A DNA stretch of 64,000 bases from the NCBI GenBank assembly GCA_000023405.1, contig CP001643.1, positions 2,542,001-2,606,000 of the forward strand, read 5' to 3'. The stretch comes from Brachybacterium faecium DSM 4810. Its GTDB lineage: Bacteria; Actinomycetota; Actinomycetes; Actinomycetales; Dermabacteraceae. The notes beneath the pieces are model-generated. The model did no database searches. It was not told the origin of the DNA and saw nothing but the letters and a program-made list of their open reading frames with translations. This document shows positions 1 through 8,601 of the stretch, piece after piece. Numbering within the stretch: the first letter of the stretch is position 1; every line of letters starts with the position of its first letter. A program made the position numbers and the translations under genes.

Positions 1-850
1 CCAGGCTCTCCAGGCGCTCCCGGATCCGGCCGACGTGGTCGTCGATGTAGCTGACCGCGGCGTAGTAGGAGCGCCGGGCGCGGCGCACCTCCTCCTCGGT
101 GGTCTCGCGCTGATCGAACCCGCTCATCGCCCGCAGCCGATGGCTGTGCGGATCCTGCGCGGGGTCGGGGACCTCCGGGTGCCGCGGGGCGGGGATGTCG
201 ACGTCCGCGAAACGGTCCCAGTGCTCCTGCGGCGGCTCGTAGGGGTCGTGCGGGTGAATGAAGCTGGCGACCATCAGGAACGGCACCCGCTCCCCCGCGG
301 CCTGGTCGGCGCGCACACGATCGTTCAGATGGCGCAGCGCGCGGAAGCCCACCTCGTCGTCGAAATCGAGCTGGACGGTGGCCTGGGAGACTCCGGCGGT
401 GTGGACCGCGTCCGCGTCGTGATACCACTGCAGCCGGTCGCCGAGGTCCCGCTGCCAGTCCGGGACCATGTCCATGTCCGCCGGGTACACGTCGGTGGTC
501 AGCCGCTGCTCGAACCCGTGGTGCTGATCGGGGCCGATGAAGTGCATGCGGCCCACCAGGGCCGTGTGATAGCCGGCCGCGCGCAGATGATGGGCGAAGG
601 TCGGGATCGACGCGGCGAAGTCGGAGCCGTTGTCGAAGCAGTCGATGTCCGAGGGCATGCGCCCCGTCATCATCGAGGCGCGCGAGGGCGCGCACAGCGG
701 GGTGTTGCAGTAGGCGCGGTCGAAGACCGCGGCCTCCGCCGCCAGAGCGTCCATGTGCGGGGTGCGGGCGGCGGTGTCGCCATAGGCGCCCAGCGCCTGG
801 GCCGCCATCTGATCCGCCTGGATGACGACGATGTTCGGTCTTGTGGTCAC
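1..850 (-). CDS. betC: Choline-sulfatase, N-terminal part (runs off the left edge)
   Basis: Sulfatase of the alkaline phosphatase superfamily. About 283 residues are visible and the C-terminus lies outside the window. The start is GTG at 850, preceded by CGGAGGAACC. The N-terminus TTRPNIVVIQADQM carries the metal-binding Asp of sulfatases, and CAPSRASMMTGR is the active-site motif whose Cys becomes formylglycine. CAPSR is the form usual in choline-sulfatases. A BCCT osmolyte transporter lies 73 bp upstream on the same strand, which supports a role in hydrolysing choline-O-sulfate to choline and sulfate. Family assignment is firm; choline-O-sulfate as substrate is inferred from motif and neighbour. 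Confidence 0.82.
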   Translation of the reverse strand, partial: MTTRPNIVVIQADQMAAQALGAYGDTAARTPHMDALAAEAAVFDRAYCNTPLCAPSRASMMTGRMPSDIDCFDNGSDFAASIPTFAHHLRAAGYHTALVGRMHFIGPDQHHGFEQRLTTDVYPADMDMVPDWQRDLGDRLQWYHDADAVHTAGVSQATVQLDFDDEVGFRALRHLNDRVRADQAAGERVPFLMVASFIHPHDPYEPPQEHWDRFADVDIPAPRHPEVPDPAQDPHSHRLRAMSGFDQRETTEEEVRRARRSYYAAVSYIDDHVGRIRERLESL

Positions 851-923
851 GGTTCCTCCGTCAGGGTCGATGTGGTCGATGCGGCGCGGCGGCGCCTGTC
901 TCCGTCCGTCGGCGGGGACCGGT

Positions 924-2915
924 TCAGCTCGTCTGCGGCGACTCGGGCGAGCCGCCCTCGGGAGAGGACGGGGCGTCGCCGTCCGCCGCGACCGTCTCGA
1001 TCTCCCCGGTCTCCGGCGTCCACCCGTCGGCCCATTCCCCGGTCGCGAAGTCGAACCCGACCGGTTCGCCCTCCTCATCGGTGCGCTGGTACCACTCGGT
1101 GTAGTCCTCATGGGTGGAGTCGACATCCGCGCCCGCGCCCTCACCGGGCTTGGCACGGACCACCTGCAGGCTGAAGTCGTCGTCGAAGCGGTCCACACCG
1201 TCCACGACGGCGTTGCTCACCACGACCTCCGCGTACTGCTGGCGCAGGGTGAGCGGGTCGGTGCGCAGCTCGCGCACCCAGGCGACGATGACCATCAGCA
1301 TCACGAAGGCGAAGGGCACGGCGGTGATGATCACCAGCGACTGCAGCCCCTCGAGGGCGGTCTCATCGCCCAGCAGCAGCATGACCACGGCGATCCCGCC
1401 CATGACCAGGCCCCAGAAGACGACGATCAGCTTGGGCGGGTTCTGGCTGCCGCGCGTGGTGAGGATGCCCATCACCACGGAGGCGGAGTCCGCGGCGGTG
1501 ATGAAGAAGATCGCCAGGATGACCATGATCAGCACGGGCAGCGCGCCGGAGAGCGGGAGGTTGTCCGCCATCGAGAACAGCACCTGTGCCGGGTTCACCG
1601 AGTCCAGCTCGCCGAGCTTGCCCTCGCGGTACATCGAGATCGCGGTGCCGCCCATGATCCCGTAGGCCACGAAGAGCAGCGAGGAGGGGATGCCGATGAC
1701 GCCGAGCAGGAACTGGCGGATGGTCCGGCCGCGGGAGATGCGGGCGATGAAGATGCCCACGAAGGGCGACCAGGAGATCCACCACGCCCAGTAGTACACG
1801 GTCCAGGTGGACTGGAAGTCGAGCGTGTCCGAGCCCCAGGAGGCCGAGCGCGCCATCATCTCGAACAGCGAGGCGGCGTACTCCATGACGGCCGAGGGCA
1901 GCAGGTTCAGCAGGAACAGGGTGGGCCCCAGGATGAACAGCATCCCGGCGAAGCCGATCGTGAGCACGATGTTGATGTTCGAGAGGTAGCGGATGCCGCG
2001 CGAGACGCCGGAGACGGCGGAGATCACGAAACCGGCCGAGAGCACGCCGATGATCAGGATCATCACGGTGTTGGTCAGCTCGGAGGCGCCGGAGACGATC
2101 ACCACGCCCTCACCGATCTGCAGCACGGCGATCCCGAGGGCCGCGGCGGTGCCGAACAGCGTCGCGATGATCGCGAAGATGTCCACCAGCTGGCCGGCCC
2201 AGCCCTCGGTGAGCTTCTTGCCGAACAGCCGCTCGAAGATCGAGGACATCAGCAGGGTGCGGCCGCGCCGGTAGGCGGCGTAGGCGACGGCTCCTCCCAC
2301 CAGGGCGTACATGGCCCAGGCGTGGAAGCCCCAGTGGTAGTAGGTCTGGGCGAGCGCCATGTGCATCGCTTCGACCGATTCGGGATCGTTGGTCCGCGGC
2401 GGCGGGGTCAGGAAGTAGGTGAGCGGCTCCGAGGGGCCCCAGAACATCACGCCGATGCCGAGGCCGGCGGCGAACAGCATCGCCACCCACGAGAAGGTGG
2501 AGAACTCGGGCTTCTCCCCGTCCTTGCCCAGCGGGATCTTCCCGTAGCGGGAGAAGGCCAGGATCAGCAGGGAGACCAGCACCACGGTGGCGACGGCGTT
2601 GAACAGCCAGCCCAGGTGCGTCATCGTCCAGCCGTAGGCGGCATCGGCCACCTCGCCGACGCCCGCCGGGTCGATGACGCCCCAGATCACGAAACCGACG
2701 GTGAGCGCACCGGCCACGCCGAACACGATCTTGTCCACGCTGTAGCGGCGGCGCTGCTCGTCGATGGCGATTCCCGGCACCAGGGCCGGGTGGATGTCAT
2801 GGGGGTACTGGGGCCGCGAATAGTCGATGCTCGCCAGCGGGTTTCCGGCGGGCCGGTCGGCCCGCTCCTGCCGCACGGGACTCCGTCGGCCGACATCCTG
2901 CTCGTCATCGCTCAT
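924..2915 (-). CDS. BCCT family choline/betaine-type transporter
   Basis: A 663-residue secondary transporter of the betaine-choline-carnitine family with about 12 membrane segments. The core has MFWGPSEPLTYF and the family signature WAWWISWSPFVG followed by IARISRGRTIR. It has a hydrophilic N-terminal tail of about 70 residues and an acidic C-terminal tail of over 100 residues. Such tails act as osmosensors in some relatives, so osmotic regulation is possible but not shown. The ATG at 2915 is preceded by a GGAG. The frame stays open far upstream, but that part is low-complexity and has no matching start signal. It sits upstream of choline-sulfatase and probably shares its transcript. The substrate (choline, choline sulfate or betaine) cannot be fixed from sequence. 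Confidence 0.9.
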   Translation of the reverse strand: MSDDEQDVGRRSPVRQERADRPAGNPLASIDYSRPQYPHDIHPALVPGIAIDEQRRRYSVDKIVFGVAGALTVGFVIWGVIDPAGVGEVADAAYGWTMTHLGWLFNAVATVVLVSLLILAFSRYGKIPLGKDGEKPEFSTFSWVAMLFAAGLGIGVMFWGPSEPLTYFLTPPPRTNDPESVEAMHMALAQTYYHWGFHAWAMYALVGGAVAYAAYRRGRTLLMSSIFERLFGKKLTEGWAGQLVDIFAIIATLFGTAAALGIAVLQIGEGVVIVSGASELTNTVMILIIGVLSAGFVISAVSGVSRGIRYLSNINIVLTIGFAGMLFILGPTLFLLNLLPSAVMEYAASLFEMMARSASWGSDTLDFQSTWTVYYWAWWISWSPFVGIFIARISRGRTIRQFLLGVIGIPSSLLFVAYGIMGGTAISMYREGKLGELDSVNPAQVLFSMADNLPLSGALPVLIMVILAIFFITAADSASVVMGILTTRGSQNPPKLIVVFWGLVMGGIAVVMLLLGDETALEGLQSLVIITAVPFAFVMLMVIVAWVRELRTDPLTLRQQYAEVVVSNAVVDGVDRFDDDFSLQVVRAKPGEGAGADVDSTHEDYTEWYQRTDEEGEPVGFDFATGEWADGWTPETGEIETVAADGDAPSSPEGGSPESPQTS

Positions 2916-3373
2916 CGCGATGCAACTCCATTCGCTCGGGGATAGGGCAGGCCGAGGTGGGGCCCGCGCGACGAAAGGGTTCGGTCGCGGTCCCGTCTGC
3001 CAGCTGCAACCTGTCTTCTCACTGTATAGAGCATGAGAATTTCGTCCAGACGGCGCCGGGCACAGGCCCTCGGAGGGTGCGGTACGCCTCTCCGAGAGGT
3101 CCGGATGCCGCATTCCGCGGCGGGGCTCCGCGCTGCCTTTCCGGCACCGGGCGGCTCCCGCCCCTCGGTGCCGAGAGCGCCGGCGGGACCTTCGTGCTGA
3201 ACCGGGCGAGAAGACGGCGAGACCATGGCCTTGAGGCCCGCCCGAGTGCACCGCCCCCGACAGGTGCCCCTCGGTCCACGCTCCCCGCTCCGCGCTCTCT
3301 CCTGCGAACACGCTTCGCACTGTTCGTCCGTGCCTGCTCCCGCCGGAGCTCGCCTCTGTGGAAGGACCCACTC
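2916..3373. other. Intergenic region between the BCCT transporter and the small paralog pair
   Basis: 458 bp between divergent genes. Several open frames cross it, but none has a start signal or recognisable product and I treat them as chance frames. The only clear structure is the A/T-richer palindrome at 3016-3039. The last 25 bp hold a leader block that recurs before the second paralog. Confidence 0.6.
3016..3039. promoter_or_regulatory. Putative operator/promoter of the BCCT-sulfatase operon
   Basis: TTCTCA and TGAGAA form inverted half-sites 12 bp apart in an A/T-rich patch unlike its surroundings. Read towards the transporter, the spacer contains TATACA, a fair -10 box, about 100 bp before the ATG. 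A repressor site over the promoter is the natural reading. No regulator gene is visible in the window. Confidence 0.4.
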
Positions 3374-3664
3374 ATGCGCTTCACCCCTGCCCTGGCCGCC
3401 TCCTTCGGGGACTGGCTCGAGTGCGATGCGATCCGCCGCGCGCTGCTCGCCGAGCTCCCCGACCTCGCCCCCGCGGTGGAGCTCCACCCGCAGCGCCCGC
3501 TGCTGCGCATCCCCCGCGCCGAGGGCCCGGTGATCGTGGCGCGCGTGGACGAGGCGGACACCATGCCGTGGGTCGTGGGGGTCGTGGCGGCACGGGAGCC
3601 GACCCTGCACGAGGTGGAGACGGCGGAGGCTGCGGTGGAGCTGGTGCTCGAGATCCTGGCCTGA
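3374..3664 (+). CDS. Small protein of unknown function, paralog 1 of a tandem pair
   Basis: A 96-residue soluble protein without signal peptide or membrane segment. I do not recognise the family. It is clearly homologous along its length to the next gene: both start MRFT, share FGDWLE, ERPLLR/QRPLLR, PWVVG and a final LHE/VHE plus VLE helix. It is mixed alpha/beta and acidic, like a small chaperone-like or immunity-like fold, but that is only an impression. The ATG is chosen because GGAAGGACCC precedes it and the same 21-bp leader precedes the second copy. Confidence 0.7.
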   Translation: MRFTPALAASFGDWLECDAIRRALLAELPDLAPAVELHPQRPLLRIPRAEGPVIVARVDEADTMPWVVGVVAAREPTLHEVETAEAAVELVLEILA

Positions 3665-3830
3665 ACGGCGAAGCCGGCGCACGGGCCATCCGTCAGCACC
3701 GGTCTCGATACTGGTCTCGACACCGCGTGCGGCACCCGCGCCGCCAGGAGAGGACGACCAGGCTGCCGCGGGGGCGCACGCGCTCGTCGATAACGCTGCG
3801 GTCACGAACTCGGCCGGTGGTGAGGAACGG

Positions 3831-3877
3831 GCGACACATTTCGTGGACTTTCTTCCGAAATGTCCGACTCGTGTCGC
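3831..3877. promoter_or_regulatory. Nested inverted repeat between the two small paralogs
   Basis: An inner 8-bp pair, ACATTTCG (3836-3843) with CGAAATGT (3856-3863), sits inside an outer 7-bp pair, GCGACAC (3831-3837) with GTGTCGC (3871-3877). The block lies about 90 bp before paralog 2 in a 300-bp gap that otherwise shows only short direct repeats of GGTCTCGA near 3705-3720. It could be an operator, an RNA hairpin or the terminator of paralog 1. Confidence 0.4.
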
Positions 3878-3964
3878 ATCCTGGGAGGGACCTCGTGCCC
3901 CGCGGCATCTCGAGCACCGGACAGGACCCGCCGGTGCGGACCTCGCCTCTGTGGAAGGACCCTC

Positions 3965-4267
3965 ATGCGTTTCACCCGTGACATGGCCGATGCCTTCGGC
4001 GACTGGCTCGAGCGTGAACGGATCCACGAGGCGCTCGTCACTGCTCTGCCCGAGCTCGCCGACTCGCTCGAGCTGGATGAGGAACGTCCGCTGCTGCGGG
4101 TCCCGCTCACGGGCGGCGGGACGATGCTCGTGGCGAAGACGGATGAGGAGCCGATGGCGCCGTGGGTGGTGGGCATCTCGGATCAGCACTCTCCGACCGT
4201 GCACGAGACCGCCTCCCTCGGAGAGATCGTGCGCCGCGTGCTCGAGGCGTTCGAGAGCCGGGCCTGA
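3965..4267 (+). CDS. Small protein of unknown function, paralog 2 of a tandem pair
   Basis: A 100-residue homolog of the preceding gene, with the same start MRFT, FGDWLE, ERPLLRVP and PWVVG blocks and a C-terminal helix. The start is fixed by conservation of the upstream block CTCGCCTCTGTGGAAGGACC, which contains the GAAGGA ribosome site. The last 3 bp before the start differ slightly between copies. The pair looks like a gene duplication that included the leader. Function is unknown and no neighbour suggests one. Confidence 0.72.
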   Translation: MRFTRDMADAFGDWLERERIHEALVTALPELADSLELDEERPLLRVPLTGGGTMLVAKTDEEPMAPWVVGISDQHSPTVHETASLGEIVRRVLEAFESRA

Positions 4268-4360
4268 TCCCGCCCGGGAACGGGCCTGCCGGGGAGCAGT
4301 CGCTCCCGCTCCGGCGCACGGCGCACCTCCCGCGTCCGGCTGCCGGTGTCCCGCCGCCTG

Positions 4361-6736
4361 TCACTCCGCACGGCGGGCCTCGGGGCGAGGCGCCGTCTCG
4401 CCCGGCGCCCGCGCGTCGTCCGCCCCCGCGCCGGTCCCGGGCTGCTCTCCGGCGGCCCCCGCCGGCGGATCCCCGTCGTCGGTGTGCAGCACCACGCCGC
4501 GGCGGATCGAGATCGTCACGGCCACGGCGATCGCCGCCACCGCGACCAGCGCGATCGCGTATCGCAGCGGATCCGCGTCCCCGCTGAGCGCGCTCATGCC
4601 CACCACGGCCGGCGCGATCAGCACGGCGACCAGGTTCATCACCTTGATCAGCGGGTTGATCGACGGGCCGGCGGTGTCCTTGAAGGGGTCGCCGATGGTG
4701 TCGCCGATGATGGTGGCCTCGTGCGCCGGGGAGCCCTTGCCGCCGTGATGGCCGTCCTCCACGATCTTCTTCGCGTTGTCCCAGGCGCCGCCGGAGTTCG
4801 CGAGCAGGATCGCCATCAGCACGCCGGCCGCGATCGCCCCGGCGAGATAGCCGGCCAGGGCCGGCGCCCCGAGCCCGAAGCCCACCGCGATCGGCGCGGC
4901 GACCGCGAGCAGACCGGGGGTGGCCAGCTCGCGCAGCGAGTCCTTGGTGACGATGTCGACGACCTTGCCGTACTCCGGCTTCGCGGTGCCCTCCATGATC
5001 CCGGCGATCTCCCGGAACTGGCGGCGCACCTCGTACACCACCGCGCCGGCGGCTCGGCCCACCGCGCTGATCGCGAGCCCCGAGAACAGGAACACCACCG
5101 CGGCGCCGATGATCACGCCCACCAGGGTCTGCGGGGAGAACACCACCGACTGGTCGAGGAAGTCCTGGTAGCGCTCGCCGAGCACCTCGTGGATCGAGTC
5201 CGTGTAGGAGCCGAACAGGGCGGTCGCGGCGAGCACCGCGGTGGCGATCGCGATGCCCTTGGTGATCGCCTTGGTGGTGTTGCCCACCGCGTCGAGCTCG
5301 GTGAGCACCTGCGCGCCCTCGCCGTCCACGTCCCCGGACATCTCGGCGATGCCCTGGGCGTTGTCGGTGACGGGCCCGAAGGTGTCCATCGCGACGATCA
5401 CGCCCACGGTGGTGAGCAGGCCGCAGCCGGCCAGGGCGATCGCGAACAGGCCCGTCACCCCGGCCCCGCCCAGCAGGAACGCCCCGAACACGGCCGCGGC
5501 GATGACCAGGGCGGTGAACACCGCGGATTCCAGGCCGAGGGAGAAGCCGGAGAGCACCACGGTCGCGGCGCCGGTGCGGGAGGTCGCGGCGACCTGCCGC
5601 ACCGGCCGGTCCTCGGTGCTGGTGTAGTAGCCGGTGAGGTAGAGGATCAGCACGCCGAGCGCGATGCCGATCGCCACAGCGCCGGCGGCGACGATGCGGG
5701 GGTCGTCGATCGCGGCGCCGGCCCCGTCGACCCCGAGCGCGGCGAAGCTGGCGGGCAGATGCACGAAGGCCGCGGCCGTGCACAGCACCGCGGAGATGAT
5801 CGCGGAGACGAGGAAGGAGCGGCGGATGGTGGTCAGCGCGCTCTGCCCGGCGCGCGGGGTGGTGAGGTAGATGCCGATCAGCGCGGTGACCACGCCGATG
5901 GCGGGGACGACGAGCGGGAACACCATGCCCGCCTCGCCGAAGGCGGCGCGGCCCAGGATCAGCGCGGCCACCAGGGTCACGGCGTAGGACTCGAAGAGAT
6001 CCGCGGCCATGCCGGCGCAGTCGCCCACGTTGTCGCCCACGTTGTCCGCGATCGTGGCGGCATTGCGGGGGTCGTCCTCGGGGATGTTGTGCTCGACCTT
6101 GCCCACGAGATCGGCGCCGACGTCCGCGGCCTTGGTGAAGATGCCGCCGCCCACGCGCATGAACATGGCGACCATCGCGGCCCCGAAGCCGAAGCCCTCG
6201 AGCACGAGGGCGGCGTTGCCGCGGAAGAGCAGCACCACGGCCCCGGCGCCGAGCAGGCCGAAGCCGATCGTGGCCATGCCCACGCAGGCGCCGGTGCGCA
6301 CCGCGAGGAGCATCGCCGGGTCGCGGCCCGTCTCGTGCGCGGCGGCGGCGACGCGCACGTTGGCCCGCACGGCCAGCCACATGCCGAGGTAGCCGATGAG
6401 ACCGGAGAACGCGGCGCCGACGAGGAACGCGACCGAGCGGGCCGCTCGCAGCAGCATCCCCTCAGCGCCGGCGGCGCCGTGCGTGGGCAGCAGCAGGAGC
6501 AGCACGAAGGCGATCACGGCGAAGACGGCGAGGGTGCGCAGCTGCCGGCGCAGATACGCCGCGGCCCCCTCCTGGACGGCGCCCGCGACGGCGTTCATCG
6601 CCTCGGTGCCGGTGCCGGCGCGCAGCACCTCGGTGCGGAACCTCAGCGCCATCGCGATCGCGATCAGGGCGATCACCACGATCACCACGACCGTGGTGAG
6701 ACTGGCTGCTGAGAGGGAGAGCTGATCCGGGGTCAT
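4361..6736 (-). CDS. hppA: Membrane-bound proton-translocating pyrophosphatase
   Basis: A 791-residue integral membrane pyrophosphatase coupling PPi hydrolysis to H+ export. The PPi/Mg-binding motif DVGADLVGKVE is at about 205-215 and DNVGDNVGD at about 231-239; the C-terminal acidic motif is also present. The segment GNTTKAITKG near residue 485 has Lys and Thr at the two positions that separate K+-independent from K+-dependent enzymes (Ala/Gly there in the latter), so K+ independence is predicted. The ATG at 6736 gives a normal N-terminal helix. The C-terminal 45 residues are an acidic, Ala/Pro-rich tail. Confidence 0.96.
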   Translation of the reverse strand: MTPDQLSLSAASLTTVVVIVVIALIAIAMALRFRTEVLRAGTGTEAMNAVAGAVQEGAAAYLRRQLRTLAVFAVIAFVLLLLLPTHGAAGAEGMLLRAARSVAFLVGAAFSGLIGYLGMWLAVRANVRVAAAAHETGRDPAMLLAVRTGACVGMATIGFGLLGAGAVVLLFRGNAALVLEGFGFGAAMVAMFMRVGGGIFTKAADVGADLVGKVEHNIPEDDPRNAATIADNVGDNVGDCAGMAADLFESYAVTLVAALILGRAAFGEAGMVFPLVVPAIGVVTALIGIYLTTPRAGQSALTTIRRSFLVSAIISAVLCTAAAFVHLPASFAALGVDGAGAAIDDPRIVAAGAVAIGIALGVLILYLTGYYTSTEDRPVRQVAATSRTGAATVVLSGFSLGLESAVFTALVIAAAVFGAFLLGGAGVTGLFAIALAGCGLLTTVGVIVAMDTFGPVTDNAQGIAEMSGDVDGEGAQVLTELDAVGNTTKAITKGIAIATAVLAATALFGSYTDSIHEVLGERYQDFLDQSVVFSPQTLVGVIIGAAVVFLFSGLAISAVGRAAGAVVYEVRRQFREIAGIMEGTAKPEYGKVVDIVTKDSLRELATPGLLAVAAPIAVGFGLGAPALAGYLAGAIAAGVLMAILLANSGGAWDNAKKIVEDGHHGGKGSPAHEATIIGDTIGDPFKDTAGPSINPLIKVMNLVAVLIAPAVVGMSALSGDADPLRYAIALVAVAAIAVAVTISIRRGVVLHTDDGDPPAGAAGEQPGTGAGADDARAPGETAPRPEARRAE

Positions 6737-6951
6737 GAAAGCCTCCGCACGTCATCGTGGGGTGGGGCGCTCCTCATCGCGCTGTGCGCTGTGAGGCAGC
6801 GCACACACCTGATCTGAGCACCCTAATCATGATCGGGCCCGAGGAATACCCTTTCGGCCGATCGCCGGGTCGACGACGCCGCCCTCACAGTCAGCGCGCT
6901 CGTGCGCGGCGGGCCCTCCGGCTCGCCCGGCGGGGCGCGCGCCCGCCCGTC

Positions 6952-7263
6952 TCAGCGGGCGGCGGTGACGCGCAGGGTCGCCGCGTGCTCGCTGATCACG
7001 CGGGCCAGGTCGATGTCCCGGCTGGTGATCCCGCCGACGTCGTGGCTGGACAGCGTCACGCCCACCTCGGGGTACGTGAGGGTGAGGTCCGGGTGATGGT
7101 TCGCCGCCTCTGCGGCGGCGCCGATGCGGTTGACGAGATCGAGTCCGGTCGCGAAGTCGCCGGTGGCGAAGCGGGCGGCGAGCGTCTCGCCGTCCTGCTG
7201 CCAGTCGGCGAGCGCGGCGTCGGCGATCTCGGTGGGGGTGAGGGTCTTCTTCGGATCAGCCAT
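6952..7263 (-). CDS. Pterin-4a-carbinolamine dehydratase family protein
   Basis: 103 residues with the family core NHHPDLTLTY and a second His block near SSHDVGGIT. It would dehydrate 4a-hydroxytetrahydropterin. In bacteria lacking aromatic amino acid hydroxylases, related proteins act in molybdopterin or other pterin metabolism, and no hydroxylase is visible here. The start is MADPKK at 7263; the frame extends 14 codons further but without a better signal. Confidence 0.88.
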   Translation of the reverse strand: MADPKKTLTPTEIADAALADWQQDGETLAARFATGDFATGLDLVNRIGAAAEAANHHPDLTLTYPEVGVTLSSHDVGGITSRDIDLARVISEHAATLRVTAAR

Positions 7264-7373
7264 GGCCCCATCGTGCCCCCGTCGGCCCTGGACGGCCAGC
7301 CCCACGGGACCGGCCGGTCGGGCCGGCCCGACCGGTCCGAGCGGCGGGGCGCGCCGTCGGCCACACTGGCAGG

Positions 7374-7814
7374 ATGGACGATCTGCTGGTGACCCCGGGA
7401 CCGGGAGCGCCCCGTGGCCTGCGGGTGCCCTCCGCGGAGCTGATCGAGCAGTTCTCGCACGCCTCCGGCCCCGGCGGGCAGGGCGTGAACACCACCGATT
7501 CCCGGGTCCAGCTGAGCCTGGACCTGGCCACCACGACGGCCCTCGACGAGGAGCAGCGCGCCCGGATCCTCTCCCGCCTGGGAGCGAAGCTGGCGGGCAC
7601 CACGCTCACGGTCACGGCGGCCGAGCATCGTGCGCAGCGGCAGAACCGTCGCGCGGCCCGCGAGCGGCTGGCCGGGCTGCTGCGGGAGGCCGTCGCCCCG
7701 GAGGTGGTGCGGCGGCCGACCCGCCCGACCAGGGGGTCGAAGCGTCGACGGCTGGACGCGAAACGCCGACGGGCCGAGCTCAAGCGGACCCGGCGGCGCC
7801 CTGGCCGGGAGTGA
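7374..7814 (+). CDS. arfB: Alternative ribosome-rescue factor / peptidyl-tRNA hydrolase ArfB
   Basis: 146 residues. The catalytic GGQGVN motif of class I release factors lies in SGPGGQGVNTTDSRVQ at about 32-47, and there is no codon-recognition domain. The C-terminus is a highly basic tail (GSKRRRLDAKRRRAELKRTRRR) that in ArfB enters the empty mRNA channel. It frees ribosomes stalled on non-stop messages. The start at 7374 has only AGG right before it, so translation may be from a short or absent leader. Confidence 0.93.
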   Translation: MDDLLVTPGPGAPRGLRVPSAELIEQFSHASGPGGQGVNTTDSRVQLSLDLATTTALDEEQRARILSRLGAKLAGTTLTVTAAEHRAQRQNRRAARERLAGLLREAVAPEVVRRPTRPTRGSKRRRLDAKRRRAELKRTRRRPGRE

Positions 7815-7890
7815 TCCCGCCACCCGCCGTGCCCGGCGCCGCATCCCAGCGCAGCGCACTGGACGGGGCTGGACTGGACCGCACTGCACT

Positions 7891-7926
7891 GCCACTGCCA
7901 CTGCCACTGCCACTGCCACTGCCACT
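7891..7926. repeat. Hexanucleotide tandem repeat (GCCACT)x6
   Basis: Six perfect copies of GCCACT, preceded by pentamers GCACT and variants from about 7855. It lies in the 183-bp gap between arfB and the acyltransferase, outside both genes. A perfect 6-bp repeat is expected to vary in copy number between strains. Confidence 0.95.
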
Positions 7927-7997
7927 GCACGGCATCGCACGGCGCCGGCTCCTGGATCCCCCACCCCCGCCCAGCCCGCCTGGCCTAGGTTGAGCCC

Positions 7998-8591
7998 ATG
8001 CTCCGTCGCCTCATCGCCGGCGTCTTCTGGGCGATCAGCCCCTGGAAGCTCGCCCCCTCGCACGCCCCGGACCGTCCCACGCTGATCGTGGGCGCCCCGC
8101 ACACCTCGAACTGGGATTTCGTGCTGATGCTGGCGATCGCCTGGCGGCTCCGCATCCGCCTGCGCTGGCTGGGCAAGCATTCCCTGTTCACCTCGTGGAA
8201 GGGCCCGCTCATGCGCGCGCTCGGCGGGATCCCCGTGGACCGCACCGCGCCCAGCAAGGTCGTCGAGGACGTGGTGGCGCAGGTGCATGCCGGAAAGGTG
8301 TTCGGACTGGTCATCACCCCGGACGGCACCCGCGGCGACCACACGCACTGGAAGTCCGGCTTCTACCGCATCTCCCGGGCGACGGGCCTGCCGGTGACCC
8401 TGGGCTACGTGGACCGCACCACCATGACCTGCGGGCTCGGCCCGCGGATCGATCTCAGCGGGGACGTGCACGCGGACATGGAGCGCATCCGCACCTTCTA
8501 CGCGGACAAGGCCGGGTACTCCCCCGCGCAGCGGGTCGAGCCGCGGCTGCGTGAGGAGGGCGGTGCCCCCGACGCTCCCGTCGCCGGCTGA
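7998..8591 (+). CDS. PlsC-type 1-acylglycerol-3-phosphate acyltransferase family protein
   Basis: 197 residues. HTSNWD is the HX4D catalytic motif; GGIPVDR and TPDGTR are the later phosphate-binding blocks. The protein is short for PlsC (about 240) and belongs to the compact acyltransferase group. The acceptor lipid is unknown. ATG at 7998 with AGGTTGAG upstream. Confidence 0.88.
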   Translation: MLRRLIAGVFWAISPWKLAPSHAPDRPTLIVGAPHTSNWDFVLMLAIAWRLRIRLRWLGKHSLFTSWKGPLMRALGGIPVDRTAPSKVVEDVVAQVHAGKVFGLVITPDGTRGDHTHWKSGFYRISRATGLPVTLGYVDRTTMTCGLGPRIDLSGDVHADMERIRTFYADKAGYSPAQRVEPRLREEGGAPDAPVAG

Positions 8592-8601
8592 TCCGCGGGG
8601 C

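Noticed and set aside
4346..6712. 788-codon open frame antisense to the pyrophosphatase, and similar long frames at 822-2945, 55538-57340, 48179-50392 and 38961-41342
   Set aside because: They mirror real genes on the other strand. Their translations are His/Arg/Gly-rich text without domains, a known effect of high GC at third positions.
7881..7930. Repeat array as a CRISPR
   Set aside because: Units are 6 bp without spacers and no cas gene is present.
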